This document shows, piece after piece, positions 1 through 10,909 of a stretch of 64,000 nt of DNA. Position 1 is the stretch's first letter. Each line of letters begins with the position of its first letter. Origin of the DNA: Epiperipatus broadwayi (lineage: Eukaryota > Onychophora > Udeonychophora > Euonychophora > Peripatidae); the NCBI GenBank assembly GCA_028023455.1, contig JAQFVV010000030.1, positions 3,244,501-3,308,500 on the forward strand, read 5' to 3'. Below the pieces are notes generated by a model, which had not been told where the DNA came from, searched no databases, and saw only the letters and a list, made by a program, of their open reading frames with translations. Made by a program: the position numbers and the translations under genes.

Positions 1-1020
1 TGTATCATTATCACACTTGACACAGATTAATGTTAGAACTATAATGCTCATATTTAGCAGTAAGTACACATACTGGAAAACATATAAGTTAATCAACCCA
101 ATCACAAACAATCATAACTGTAGTTCAATGTTGGGAGTAATTAATAAACAACTCCTTAAAAACTTCAGAAAATGGTCTAAGGAGCCAAAGTTTTTTAACT
201 TCTTGCTCAAGCTAAATTTATTTGCACATTCTATTTCCTACAGTACCATCACTTTATAGCTCATCAGATCCCTTCTGCAACTTACGTTATGATGCTGAAG
301 AAACACAACAACACATATATTACAATTTCACACCACTAAATACCATGTGAGACAACATACTGAATCAATATAGAATGAGACAAAATATACAGCAGCTAAC
401 AGATTTTACACATAAGGTGACAATACCTACAACAATGAGAAGCAATATTTGCTCTCTACAAATTTTGATGCACACAATAGATATTCAGCCTGGGCAATAA
501 CATCAGATGATATCTGGCAACACTTTACAACAAACTATAACAAATAAAAAACAGAGATGCAAAGATTTCAGATTCAGGTATCTTTGTGGCTAACTGGTCA
601 CTATTAAAATTATAAGCTAACTTATAAGAACCCACAACCACTAGCAGTTATATAAACACAGCCTATTCAATCAAAATCAATAAAGGACAAGGAACTAAAG
701 AGACAATATGAAATATTGATACTCATACAACTGAACCAATGAATTAAAACTCTTAACCAATAGACTGAGTCAATAACAAAATGTAAATGAGAGATTGAAG
801 GAGGGACTCTAACCACTAACACGATCACAAACTAACAACAGGAAAGATTAAACAATGATAGCAATGACAAGAATATCATAAATTAACACTTCCACACCTA
901 TGTAATTAGCAATGAAAATCTCAAAGTAAAAACAACTATGTAAAAATCATCATGCCCTGTAACCAAGGCCTAAGCATGTAAACAGCATGTAACCTTTAAT
1001 GACAATAAAATACATTATTG
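1..1020 (+). other. A/C-rich stretch with a possible LINE C-terminal relic
   Basis: No intact gene. Around 262-420 the plus strand reads CNLRYDAEETQQHILQ with HTT shortly after. This resembles the cysteine/histidine knuckle (C..C..EE...H) found near the C-terminus of several non-LTR retrotransposon proteins. Stops follow. About 440-600 is a diverged direct copy of 1150-1310. The strand is visibly rich in A and C, as decayed LINE sense strands in this window are. The LINE reading is tentative. Confidence 0.3.
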
Positions 1021-1023
1021 AAA

Positions 1024-1112
1024 CATCATCATTATTGTAATAATAATAATAATAAAGATGATGATAATAATAATAATTATTATTATTTATTTATTATTGT
1101 TATTATTATTCA
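1024..1112. repeat. Trinucleotide microsatellite (AAT/ATT, some GAT)
   Basis: Interrupted AAT units switch to ATT units at about 1078, so the array is partly self-complementary. Confidence 0.85.
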
Positions 1113-1565
1113 GGAAATATCACAGACAATTCATCCCTACAGTTCATTGAGAAACTTTTGTGTTCTATGCATTCTGATGCACATGATATACATTCATTTT
1201 TGGCAATAAGACAAGATGACATACATCAACATTTCATAACAAATTATCACAGTTAAAAAACAGAGACAATAAAGCAGCATACCCAGATATTTTTGCAGCC
1301 ACTTGACCACTTATAAGACAAAGATCGAATCTCTAACCAGTCAATGTTGATAATGTTTTGTCATTTTTCAAATCAAATGCGAAGGCCGAACAAAAACACT
1401 CAAATAGAGGTTCAACATAACCAATCAAGATTGCAAGCCAGAAACTTACAAAGCCTAATTCAAAAAAAGAATGCAAGAAAATGGATATCACAAAAATGAT
1501 TGATATATGATAATAAAGCATACACAGCATTGCCAGCTGGGTCATATGCCACTCATTAATACAAA
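1113..1565. other. Intergenic, diverged copy of the 440-600 repeat
   Basis: From about 1150 to 1310 the order of words (gatgcacat, ggcaataa, catca, aaaaaacagaga, tggccact-like end) follows that at 440-600 with many substitutions. Nothing else is recognised; a 70-residue minus ORF here has no recognisable features. Confidence 0.4.
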
Positions 1566-1571
1566 GTAAAC

Positions 1572-1722
1572 ATCACATGATCACCATTTCTTATTCTAGC
1601 ACATAACTGTTGTTAAAACAGGTAAAACTCTCCATACAGTAGTGCCACTCAGTGCCAACCAGAGTATCTCCATTTAGTAGTGGCACTACTGTATGGAGAG
1701 TTTTGCCTACTTCACTATTGCA
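1572..1722. mobile_element. Short foldback element, family F3 (arms only)
   Basis: A left arm (catcacatgatcaccatttc through aactctccatacagtagtg) meets an inverted right arm (cactactgtatggagagttt) with only about 40 bp between. The same arms bound the much longer copy at 34440-34965, so this is an internally deleted member. The hammerhead-bearing interior seen in long copies is absent. Confidence 0.75.
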
Positions 1723-2198
1723 AAGCATATATGTGAATAAAAATATGTACCATATACATGTGCATTAGTTATAACCAAACATACAAAGAAATACAACTTT
1801 GATAAGCAATCTAAATTAAACCAATGGACTAAAAATTTTTAACTAAAGCAATGTAAATTTTGTAATATAAAATATCACAGACAATCCATCTTTCACCCAG
1901 TTTATATCTTTAAAGACTCATAAAGTGGTTATTTAGACACAGCATACAAAATCCTCTTGAACACCAATGTAGACCCACATATATACAGAAAGTATTAATT
2001 AATTTAGTTTGAAAAAGTTCCTTTGTGAATTATCATCTTCATCATCACCATAATAAAAATAGTTTCCACCAGAGGATAAATTACCTTTTATTTGTGGCAC
2101 TTCTGGTGAAAATCAATGTTTGTATTTTTTCATTTTTAATCAGAGGATGAATAATTTTAATTTATTCTAAAACTTAATTGAGGATAAAATACTTTTCA
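1723..2198. other. AT-rich intergenic DNA, nothing recognised
   Basis: No ORF, tRNA head, foldback or tandem repeat is visible. Confidence 0.5.
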
Positions 2199-2335
2199 AA
2201 CTATTTTTCTTAGTTTTTTTTCTCTCATGTGTCATAGCATCAGCCGGGAACTGAACCCGCTAACCCATGACAATTGCTTGTAAAGCAACTGTCACTGACC
2301 TCTTAACCACCATTGCTTAACTATTTTTCTTAGTT
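2199..2335 (-). mobile_element. tRNA-derived SINE with 17-bp target-site duplication
   Basis: On the minus strand a tRNA-like head (box-A-like GGTGGTTAAGAGG, box-B-like GGTTCAGTTCC) is followed by a short tail ending atgctatgacacatgag and an A run. The element (2216-2318) is flanked by a perfect duplication, aactatttttcttagtt, at 2199-2215 and 2319-2335. This is the signature of LINE-mediated insertion. The perfect duplication argues for a fairly recent insertion. Mismatches in the head and the lack of a canonical cloverleaf argue against a functional tRNA gene. Confidence 0.9.
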
Positions 2336-3345
2336 CAATAGCTAGAAATGGGAAGCAACACACTCTAATTGTGCTAATATGTCACCTCCTGTGAATGATG
2401 TATACAATCAATCAAATCTAATGCATCCTAAAGCAGTAAAAATGGCAATCTATCTATTCCAAAGAATACAAAGTAAATTTATCAAAAGAATCTTATCAGT
2501 ATCAAAAATGGTCAATGTTAGTACAATTGATACTGCAACAATCAAAGTTGACTTACTAGCACAAACTTCAGTCAATACAAAAAAAAAAAAACGATGACCT
2601 ACTTATAGGGAGAGATAAAAGCCTCAGATATATTATAGAGCAATTTAACATTCATGATTCCAAAAGACCTTTTTAATTTCTTAACTGTTTCTTTACAGAC
2701 AAATCAATTATACTTGCAGTTACCATTATCTATTGCTTTCTATTATGATTTCCAAAGAAATTGTTATATGAAGCTTTAAGCAATCACAATATATGAGATG
2801 TTGTCTATCGAATCATTGAACACCCTAACCTTAGATATATAGCATTTGAATTTTACAATGAAGAGCAAACAGACAATAAAAACACTTCTCAAATATGGTT
2901 TGATTCATATGAATCAAAATATAATAAATTACATTCCTGGCATACTGTGAATACCTTCTCGAGTCAAATATATATACAATATGAAGTTAAAATCATCATA
3001 TTTATTTCCAAATAGTTGCTCATATATAACAAATTATACAGCACTAATAATATTGGAAGTCAAAAGTAATGGATGCTAATGGTAAATTGATCCACAAAGT
3101 AATTTCTGGCTTTTGACTTTTATAAATACAAATTGCACTTTTTATTATAGCCATTCAGCAAATTATCCTTTAATAACTATTATATAATTCAAACTAAGAA
3201 GCGAATTTTTTTAAATTTCTTTAAGTTTTGAATTCAAGCATTGAATACATATTATGAAAACTTAAGACAATCAATCATCAACATAATTAACAAATAACTT
3301 TAAATATAAACAATCCTTCTTAATAATAATTTCCTCTTCCAAATA
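2336..3345. other. AT-rich intergenic DNA
   Basis: A 72-residue plus ORF (2379-2597) has no recognisable motif and ends in a lysine run encoded by a poly-A tract. No other signal is seen. Confidence 0.4.
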
Positions 3346-3349
3346 ATTA

Positions 3350-4135
3350 ATATAAACTGAACAAATTAAAGAAGAAATAATATTACCTATTATTTACCCT
3401 TAAAGAAGAAATAATATAACCTACTATCGACCCTTCCTTAATCTTATAAAAATTACCATTATAAATAAAATACATAGAATCCTCCAATAATAAAAGCAAA
3501 TCTTTAATAACTTTACTCTTATTCTTTGACAAAGATCAATGTTTAACCTAAGTCATAAGAAAATCAATACTGCTTAATCTATTAACAGATTGATACATAT
3601 TCTCAATATCCAAACTATCAAATACCCAATTTCTTTTCATTTTAAAATTATTAATCTTATCAAAAGCCTCAAAAGAAAAAGAAACAATGTAATGACTGAA
3701 ATTAACAAATTGTTTTAAAAAATTATTCAAGAACCTAGAAATACCCTCCACAAAACTACATATAAAGTCAAAAATAAATCTTAAAGGAAAACCATTTTTG
3801 TAAGTCTTAATATTCATAAACATCTTAGCTGATATGAAGTCATTAGATTAATATTTTAAATAATCTACTCTATTAAAAATTGTAAATTTACAAATTTTTG
3901 CATAAAATCTGTTAACCTCTTTTTAATCACATTACCAGGGTCTTTTTCTAAAAACATATATTTACCATTACTTATTTTCTCCATAACCTCATTTTCTTTC
4001 ATAATGACAAACTGGCCAGCTTTGTCTTCACAAGAAGTAATCACATCATCAGCAATTAGCCTATTCTTAAGAAGTCTAATCTTAGCAGGGTATTTGGTAA
4101 TTTGAATATTGAGAATATTGCCATCTTCTGAAAAA
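3350..4135 (-). pseudogene. Penelope-like element (PLE) reverse transcriptase relic
   Basis: Three minus-strand pieces lie in order. From about 4070 down, a frame reads DKAGQFVIMKENEV then MFLEKDPGNVIKKRL, matching the KADKGG.VVIM and DPT..I motifs at the N-side of PLE reverse transcriptases. The open frame 3823-3548 reads FPLRFIFDFICS, then NNFLKQFV, then NWVFDSLDIENMYQSVN, matching PLRPI..S, the conserved linker, and motif A (SFDV..L..N). At about 3470-3400 a frame reads MYFIYNGNFYKIKEGSIVG, matching the F.FNG..Y.Q..G.AMG motif B region. Stops and frame changes separate the pieces, and motif A has lost its usual residues. No GIY-YIG endonuclease was found. It is a dead copy. Assignment to PLEs rests on my recognition of motif order, not on an alignment. 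Confidence 0.75.
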
Positions 4136-4440
4136 ATATATTTCCAAAATTCAACAGTAGTGATTAGATCATTGTGACACCAAGAAGATTAACCTTGAGA
4201 AGGGTACACAACTAATGAAGCAAAAATAAATGGGTATTATTTAATTCATCTAGATGTTGCAGATGATAGTTTTTGAAAATAATGCTTTGAATTGTTGCAA
4301 GAAATTAGGATTAAAAATAAATGATGAAACAACTAACAATGGATTTCATCAAAAAAAAAAAAGAGAATAAAGATTGAGAATGTAATAATAGTAATAACAG
4401 GTACTCAAAAAAAGAGTATGACAATTCCAACTCCAAAAAA
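4136..4440. other. Intergenic between PLE and LINE relics
   Basis: AT-rich with short A runs; nothing recognised. Confidence 0.4.
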
Positions 4441-6098
4441 AAAATGGTGTGTGAGAGAGAAAACTATTTTAAAAATGAATTTGGTGATGATTATACAAAC
4501 CCATCCATAAGTTATAAATATGTCCACATGCTGGTTCAATTTTCAGTTTACTTATTACTTTACGATATTGTCTTTTAGTTTCCTCAGCAGAAAGGTTTTC
4601 TTTCTGAAATACTTCAACATCATATCTAATAGTAGCTCTCCAATGTATTCTATTCTCTGCCATATCTTCCAAATGGAAACAATCAATATTGAACTTCTTC
4701 AGGATATATTTGAGATAATTTTTATAGCATAGACCAAGTCTATCTTTCCTATGAAACCCATGTTCAAATTCAACATAAACACTGTTGGGGAAGTCTTTGA
4801 TTGTTCATTCATTTTACATGTCCAATCCAACAAAGGTGTGATTTTATAATAGTGGACTTAATAGTGTAACATTCAGTGAGCTGAAGAACACATTGATTGG
4901 TTTTATGATATTGCATTGTATTTTTATATTTTACCAAGCATCTTTAAATGAAACTTTTCTAATGTCTTTACATTGTGCTAATACATCCATGTTTCACAAC
5001 CGTGCAATATATTAGGTAAACCAACAGCTTTACATCCAGATAACTTATTTGCAGTACTTGTTTCTTAATGATGAATTACTCTATCTTTTAATTTGTTAAA
5101 AGCAGCTTGAAATCTGTGTTGGATCTCAATATCCAAATCCACACCTCTACATATAACAATATTAAGGTGGTTAAATTGGTTTATATTTTCAAATTAATAG
5201 CTGTCCAAGCTGAAAGTTACTGAGAATTTTTTTCCAGTATTGGCTGGTAAAGACCAATATATCTATAAGTTGCATTTAAAACATTAAAAATATCTTGTAA
5301 ATGGTCTTTTATTTTTTTTCCCATGTGTCAAAGCATCATCCAGGAAGTAAACCGGCAAACCCAAGACAACTGCTTCAAGGCTGCTGTGCTGACCACTCAC
5401 ACACCAATGCTTGACTTGTAAATGGTCTTTTGAGCTTGCAAAAGTAGCACAATCATCAGCATATTGTAAATGCAGAATCCAAGAAGATAAAATTTTTGTT
5501 TTTTTTCTTTTAACAGATTAAAATTAAAATTTTTCTCATCAAACATGTATTATATCTTAATCCCTGTTTGACTAAGCCTTCTATAAATAATACAAAGACC
5601 ACTGTCATAAAAATTGAAACAAATACTCATACTTGTTTAATATCAGTTTTCATTTCAAATGCTTCAGATTTTCCATCTGTATAAATAATACTTTCTTTCA
5701 TTCTATCATGTAGAAGATGTATAATACAAATAAAATTTGGTGGGTAACCAACTAATTTCAAACAATGTTATAAACCTGTCCTGTTAATTGAATCAAATTT
5801 CTTGGCCAAATCAATAAAAGCAATATATAATCATTCCTTTGTTCTTGACACTTTCTTGTATTTTCCTAGTAACAAAAATCATACCTATAATACTTCATTC
5901 CCTAAAATCACATTGAGTATCTGGCAACCATTCATCTATAACTGAAAGCAATCTATTCAATGAAATTATTGAATGTAATACTGCTGTAGTGGAAAATAAT
6001 GATACTCCATAACAATTACTGCAATCTTGCTTCTTCACATTATTTTTTAAAATTAGAACAATTAAAGGGTTCTTTAGGATTAGATGGTACCACTTCAT
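4440..6098 (-). pseudogene. Decayed non-LTR retrotransposon (second LINE lineage), minus strand
   Basis: Read from high to low coordinates, the minus strand gives a reverse-transcriptase block (6098-5895) with CYGVSLFSTTAVLHSIISLN and ..LPDTQCDFRE, matching NYRGISLLS and LP..QCGFR of LINE RTs. Next comes a degraded stretch with RKIQESVKNKG and the equivalent of FIDL.KAFDS, then QGC-region remnants. A C-terminal piece (4672-4469) contains WRATIRYDVEVF, followed by a Cys/His-containing tail like that of RTs of this group. A SINE interrupts it at 5311-5414. Many stops and frameshifts are present. The lineage looks distinct from the RTE copy at 48.9-52.2 kb; CR1/L2-like or another RTE subfamily both remain possible. 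Confidence 0.7.
5294..5431 (-). mobile_element. tRNA-derived SINE with 17-bp target-site duplication
   Basis: Same family as the 2.2-kb copy. The body (5311-5414) lies between perfect copies of cttgtaaatggtctttt at 5294-5310 and 5415-5431. It is inserted inside the decayed minus-strand LINE, so it is younger than that element. Its poly-A tail is at the low-coordinate end. Confidence 0.9.
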
Positions 6099-6106
6099 TG
6101 GTCCAG

Positions 6107-6667
6107 AGATGTAACAACTACAAATACCTTGGTCAGATTATTAATCAAGATGGAAAATTAATGAATAAAATTAATATAGAATTAAGCATGAATGAAGTAC
6201 TTTCAGTAGAAATAAATTAGTATTAAAAGAAAATATGACTATGTGTTTGAAAAGAAAATTTTTAAAGATATATACTATATTAATTCTTGCTTAGAGATCT
6301 GCGACTTAGACTTTAACAGAAGAGCAATTCAAAGACTTCAGATACTTAATGAAACATGGAGGAAAAAATGTTAGGAATAACAAGAAAAAAATGAAATATA
6401 TTGGTGAGACAACAAACAGTTTTCACTGGGATCATTGAAAGAATTAAGATACTGAAATATTGCTAGAAGAAATGGCAATAGAAGAATAGTTGAAGTTTTA
6501 AATCAGATTCCAAGTAATTGTAAAAAAGTTAGAAAGAGATTATATGCAAAATAAATGAATGTAATAAGGAAGTTGGCTGGTGCAGTGAAGAAAAGAAAGG
6601 CTAAGGATTGAAAAAACTGAATCAGCCATGGACAGATTTTCATCCTGAAATAAATCTATAATGATTG
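6107..6667 (+). pseudogene. 3' fragment of an RTE-type LINE
   Basis: Base-by-base similarity to the RTE copy at 51547-52127: it starts at the codons for NNYKYLGQIINQDGK, runs through CLKRKF and RAIQRLQ, and ends at the FHPEINL-like remnant of the ETFILQWIDNG C-terminus. Stops and small deletions are frequent. It directly abuts the opposite-strand LINE relic, so one insertion truncated against or into the other. Confidence 0.8.
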
Positions 6668-6828
6668 TAAATAATAAAAAAGCTGCTGATAATGATATTA
6701 TGTTAATCTTTAAAAAGGTTAATCTTGAAATAAGCTGCAAAAAGGATATTACTATTAAGCAGAAGAAAATCTTTTATAGCAAATTCCTAATCCATTCCAT
6801 AATTTTACATTGCAACTTTTACCATTGT

Positions 6829-8210
6829 GTCTGATGAAAGCTTTTAATTTCATCTATCAATCTATTCTGATACAGAGGGCACCACCAGACCACTACGTGC
6901 CTGGAAAATTTGTTTACTGTGATCAGAATAGATGATGATTGTTTGCACCGACTAGACTCAGGGAGAAACAAGAGATCTTAAATTGTTTAGACAATTGAGA
7001 CAAAAGCACAAAGACAAACGTCAGCCAAATTAAGTTTAAATATATTTAATAAAATTTTATTAAGAAAAAATTAACTTATAAGAAAAGTTTATAAGTTAAC
7101 AAATATGATTAGCTCAGGCGTGTACCAGAAAGACTAAATGCAATGCTCTGGCAGATGTACTGATTCTCTAATAAACAAATTTAAAAGGGAGGAAGCAAAT
7201 TTCATTCAGCTGAGGATTCATCTTAACATTGGTTCTCACTTTCAGATATTCAGACAATACATCCTTGAAATAGATCAAAGAAGCCAGTGGCGATGAGCTT
7301 TTCGAGATCTAAACATGGTCAGACCTCGAATGTCCTTATATTGGTATAAACTGCACCTATTACTGCGTTTAAAATAATGGTGATTGATCCACCTCAAGAA
7401 CAACCGACAAAAAAAGAAGATTGAAAGGAAGTAAAACAATTAAAAACTGGTGAATCCCAGCCAAACGATTGGTGAAAATTACTTTAAAATTAATAATTAA
7501 AGATCTCAATAAGGGACAAGTAAATAATTACAAAAACAGTTACGTCTGCCCCAGCATTTAAAGAAAATAAACATACAAACAAATTCTGAGTACCCACTCT
7601 GATAAATTTAAAGCACACATAATAAATACAAAAAGAAATCTATCGGAGAGTGCACATGAGTACGAAATATTAAAAGTTTAAATACTCTAGCAGAATGAAG
7701 ATATTGCTCACCTGTAATTTAAAGAGGGATATATTTTATCTTCCTGCTGACAACTTATAAAATTACAAAGAAAAACCAATTCTAATTCCCACCTTCAGAG
7801 ATATAAGAAATGAAATCCCCACCTGCGGAAAATTAAACAATAAAGTCGTCAGCCAAAAGATTTTGTAGGTTTAGCAATAGGGCAAACATAGAGTTTAAAA
7901 TTAATTATTGAATATTAACATAATTACAGGTAAGCATTTAAAAGGCACGACTGCCAAAGCATTTATAAACGTCTTGCATAAAAATAGAAAACTCACTCGT
8001 CACTCTCCAATAAACAAAAATTGAAAGCAACTTGGAATCTTAAAACTAAGATTCCAAGACACACTACAAAATATTGGAAAACACAGCAAATATTAAATAT
8101 GAGGCTATATAAATTACTTAAGCTTATGAATACATATTTATGATTAGACTGAGTGGAGATTTAATGAGAATTAATTTACCCTGGGAAGAATAAAAAAGAA
8201 AATAATTACC
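6829..8210 (-). mobile_element. LTR-like repeat A, copy 1 (1.38 kb)
   Basis: Nearly collinear with 18197-19585 over its whole length, same orientation. I read the minus strand as sense. That end finishes ..CAGACACA at 6829, against ..CCAACACA in copy 2, and LTRs end in CA. A short hairpin (tctattctgat paired with atcagaataga) and a core gactcagggagaaacaagag (plus sense, about 6955-6974) lie near that end. A gag-like ORF follows copy 2 in the minus direction, which supports an LTR. I could not confirm a TG start or a target-site duplication. Confidence 0.6.
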
Positions 8211-8513
8211 TGTCTCGGTCTATATATATATATATTTTCTGCATTTCTTTTATAAATCCATAGACATTAATTAGCCACCCAAACTTCTTTTGGTATAGAG
8301 TCTTTTGTTTCTCCCTGACCACCAGGCACCGGTCAAAGGTCATACTCGTAGTGGCATCAGATGCGTTGTCACGTAGATGGCGCTGTGAAATTTGGGCTTT
8401 AGATTCAAACTTAGTATATCTAGAAGGCAACCCCTCCTAGAATGTTCAGTTTCATGTCTGGGGTTTGAATTCTGCAGTGTGTTAGCAAGATAGATGATTC
8501 TGACTGTAACATA
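8211..8513 (+). mobile_element. LTR-like repeat B, copy 1 (about 300 bp)
   Basis: Begins TGTCTCGGTC and ends CTGTAACA, i.e. TG...CA. It matches 16807-17093 over most of its length with scattered substitutions. On its sense strand it carries CTTTTGTTTCTCCCTGA (8301-8317), the same core found inverted in repeats A and C. It abuts repeat A copy 1. Flanks do not show a clear duplication. Confidence 0.6.
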
Positions 8514-9141
8514 GTATTTTTTTTCCAGGTCCATGGCTTGCCCAAATGTGGAGCCTCGAATATTTAAACACCCACATCCCTGTAGCTTAATTTTAGCATG
8601 TTGTTTCGTATTTAATCACTCAAATCCTTTATAATTTTGATATATATAATATTTTCAAACTCTATATTATCTATATTGTTTATTTGCGTGTATATTTCAT
8701 ATATTTTGTTTGACTCGGGCATTCAATTACTTATATTGTATAATCAGAATTTGTCCAAACTTGCTATAGTGTGATACGAGCCATCTGTATTTATCTGTAT
8801 TTATTGTTTCACTTAAATCACGCTATGTATGCATAGCATAAATTACTTAAATTTGTTTCAAGTGAATATTGTGACAATCTATGAATATTTCAAATAATGT
8901 ATTTTACTCTCAAAATAAAGTTTTATCGGCTCAATGCGCAAGATAGCATAATAATAATTTTGTACGGTAATGACCTAGATATAATAGGCTATCATATTGA
9001 ATTCAAAAATAATAATAAATAAAATGTTGTAATCAATAAAAAAAAATGCAAATGTTTTAACGAGTGCCCATAGTTAAATGGAATAATTTAAAATTAATTT
9101 TGGGGAAGCTAACAGTCTATGGATATTTTTAACTGGTGACA
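8514..9141. other. AT-rich DNA ending at a primer-binding-site-like sequence
   Basis: No ORF. The last bases read ctggtgaca and are followed at 9142 by tggcgcccaa. A terminal CA followed directly by TGGCGCCCA is the usual junction of a 5' LTR with a tRNA primer-binding site. No matching 3' LTR was found by eye. Confidence 0.35.
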
Positions 9142-9151
9142 TGGCGCCCAA
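9142..9151 (+). other. Possible LTR-retrotransposon primer-binding site
   Basis: tggcgcccaa resembles the complement of animal tRNA 3' ends used as primers, directly after ..gaca. It lies about 700 bp upstream of the repeat-containing ORF at 9856. Confidence 0.4.
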
Positions 9152-9340
9152 GGGTAATTTCACTAAATGGAGTTACTTCTAAAATAAATTTTGTCACCAG
9201 GCTCAATTCTTTTGTATGAAATTTTTTTATTAACGTGTGTAAATTTTTCTTAGACCAAATAATGAGACGTGAATCGGATCAATAATTATGTAAATAAAAA
9301 TATATATGTATGCTAATCTTAAATAAGAGGGAATGAAATC

Positions 9341-9370
9341 ATTATACCCGGATCTAGCGAATGTTAACAT
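9341..9370. repeat. Left member of an inverted pair flanking the 9856 ORF
   Basis: attatacccggatctagcga is the reverse complement of sequence at 10915-10959, where the match is split by about 20 bp. These could be terminal inverted repeats around a 1.6-kb unit, or coincidence. Confidence 0.35.
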
Positions 9371-9855
9371 ATATAAATAAAAATTGCTTGAGTTTAAAAA
9401 TATATATGTTAGCGAAATATTTTGACAGATAGAATTTAAAATATTTTATGTACGGGCAGTAGAATATATGTATGTGGCAGCAGATTTAAACAAGAAATTT
9501 TTGCAGTAGCAAAAGGGTAGTAGTCGGGGTTTTTAGTGATAAATGTAAAAGCAGCAATTAGGCCAACAGAACCGAGAGGGAGATAGCCTATTAGCCATTA
9601 ATAAAATTTGAAGTCAAACGTAATAATCGCAGAGACTCAAACAAGGAAAAATAATAACAGTATTTTTTTTAAACCGTATTAATTTTAGTAAGCTCAACGA
9701 AAAACAGTTCAAAAATTTTCTTTATCAGTGCTATACATTGTGTTTTAAGAGTATACCTATTCGTTAAAAAAAGTTTTTTTTAGGATATATTAATATAGTT
9801 AGCAATAAAATAAAAGGGAAAAAAATCATCATCGATCACGGTAACATCCAAGGCC

Positions 9856-10780
9856 ATGGAAAATACGGATACTAATGAGGTCCATTTCTGGACTATTATA
9901 GAATTGTTTAAGCAAGGTGAAGAAAGAGCGAAAAGATGGGCAGAAGCCGAAGGAGAGGTGAGGAACTTAGAATGCTGTACAGACTCCTACCTGGATGGCA
10001 AGAGATGGCAGATAAACTCCTGAACCAGAAAGTTGAGACAAATGATTCCACAAAGAAGACTGATACACCAGACCTGGGACTTCAAACTCAGCCAACCAAG
10101 CTCAACACTAGAATATTTCATAAGGTTGAAGAATGTCCCAAGCTTTCTTTGGAAAGGGTGCTTCCAGCAAAGGATATCCGAGACTTAGGACATCCAACCC
10201 AGCTGACCAAGCTTGTCGACGTTAAAATATTCCATGAAGTAAAAAAATGTCCCAAACTTCATTTGGAAAGAATATTTCCAGCAAATGATGTCCGGGACAC
10301 AGGACATCAAACCCAGCTAACCAAGCTTCGTCACATAAAAATTTTTCATGAAGTCAAAAAATGTCCACAACTGTATTTAGACGAGATATTTCCAGCCAAG
10401 AATGTATGGGACTTACGGATTCAAATCCAGCTAACCAAGCATCGTCACATAAAAATTTTCACGAAGTCAAAAAATGTCCACAACTGTATTTAGACAAGAT
10501 ATTTCCAGCCAAGAATGTATGAAACCTAGGACCTCAAACCCAGCTAACCAAGCTTACCACCAATATCAAAGTATTTAAAAAACACAAGGAAAATATCCCA
10601 CCTGATATAGCACAAATATCTCAACCTGATGAAATAAAGGAAATGGCCGAAGTCTTAACCACTCTGGATTTCAGTCCCTGGGCTAAAGAACTGCCAGACA
10701 AGGTAAAGAGGCCTGATAATTGGAGACTGCACTTATTAAAATATAAAGGCAGGTATTACCCACCAGACCCAGGATTATAG
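9856..10780 (+). pseudogene. Broken ORF with four tandem 38-residue repeats
   Basis: Start MENTDTNEVHFWTIIELFKQ at 9856. The frame shifts near 9950 and continues as EELRMLYRLLPGWQEMADKL. Four tandem units follow (10092-10202, 10203-10316, 10317-10430, 10431-10543), each with the pattern LTKL..[VI]KIFHEVKKCP.L.L..IFPA and spaced 111-114 bp. Unit 4 is 113 bp; its one-base loss breaks the frame. The tail after 10544 reads open to TAG at 10780 and contains PWAKELPDKVKRPDNW and YYPPDPGL. Base composition is clearly richer in G/C than the flanks. I do not recognise the family. A primer-site-like sequence upstream and a polypurine tract downstream suggest a retroelement ORF; a captured host gene is the alternative. 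Confidence 0.6.
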
Positions 10781-10890
10781 TAGTTTTTTAAAACAACAAC
10801 AAAAAAAATAGACACGTCATAGGATAAACGAGAAAGGAGATCGGATATAAACAATGTTAAACTATTAGATTTTTTTAAATAAAATTTTGT

Positions 10891-10909
10891 TGAAGGGGGG
10901 GAGATAATA
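10891..10909 (+). other. Polypurine tract
   Basis: gaagggggggagataatag lies 110 bp after the ORF stop. Purine tracts of this kind prime plus-strand synthesis just before a 3' LTR. The following sequence (tgttcgctagatgg) could be an LTR start, but no 5' partner in direct orientation was found. Confidence 0.45.

Noticed and set aside
6829-6860. Hammerhead at tctgatgaaagctttt in repeat A
   Set aside because: The second copy of repeat A reads ttggacaaaagctttt, and no GAA strand follows.
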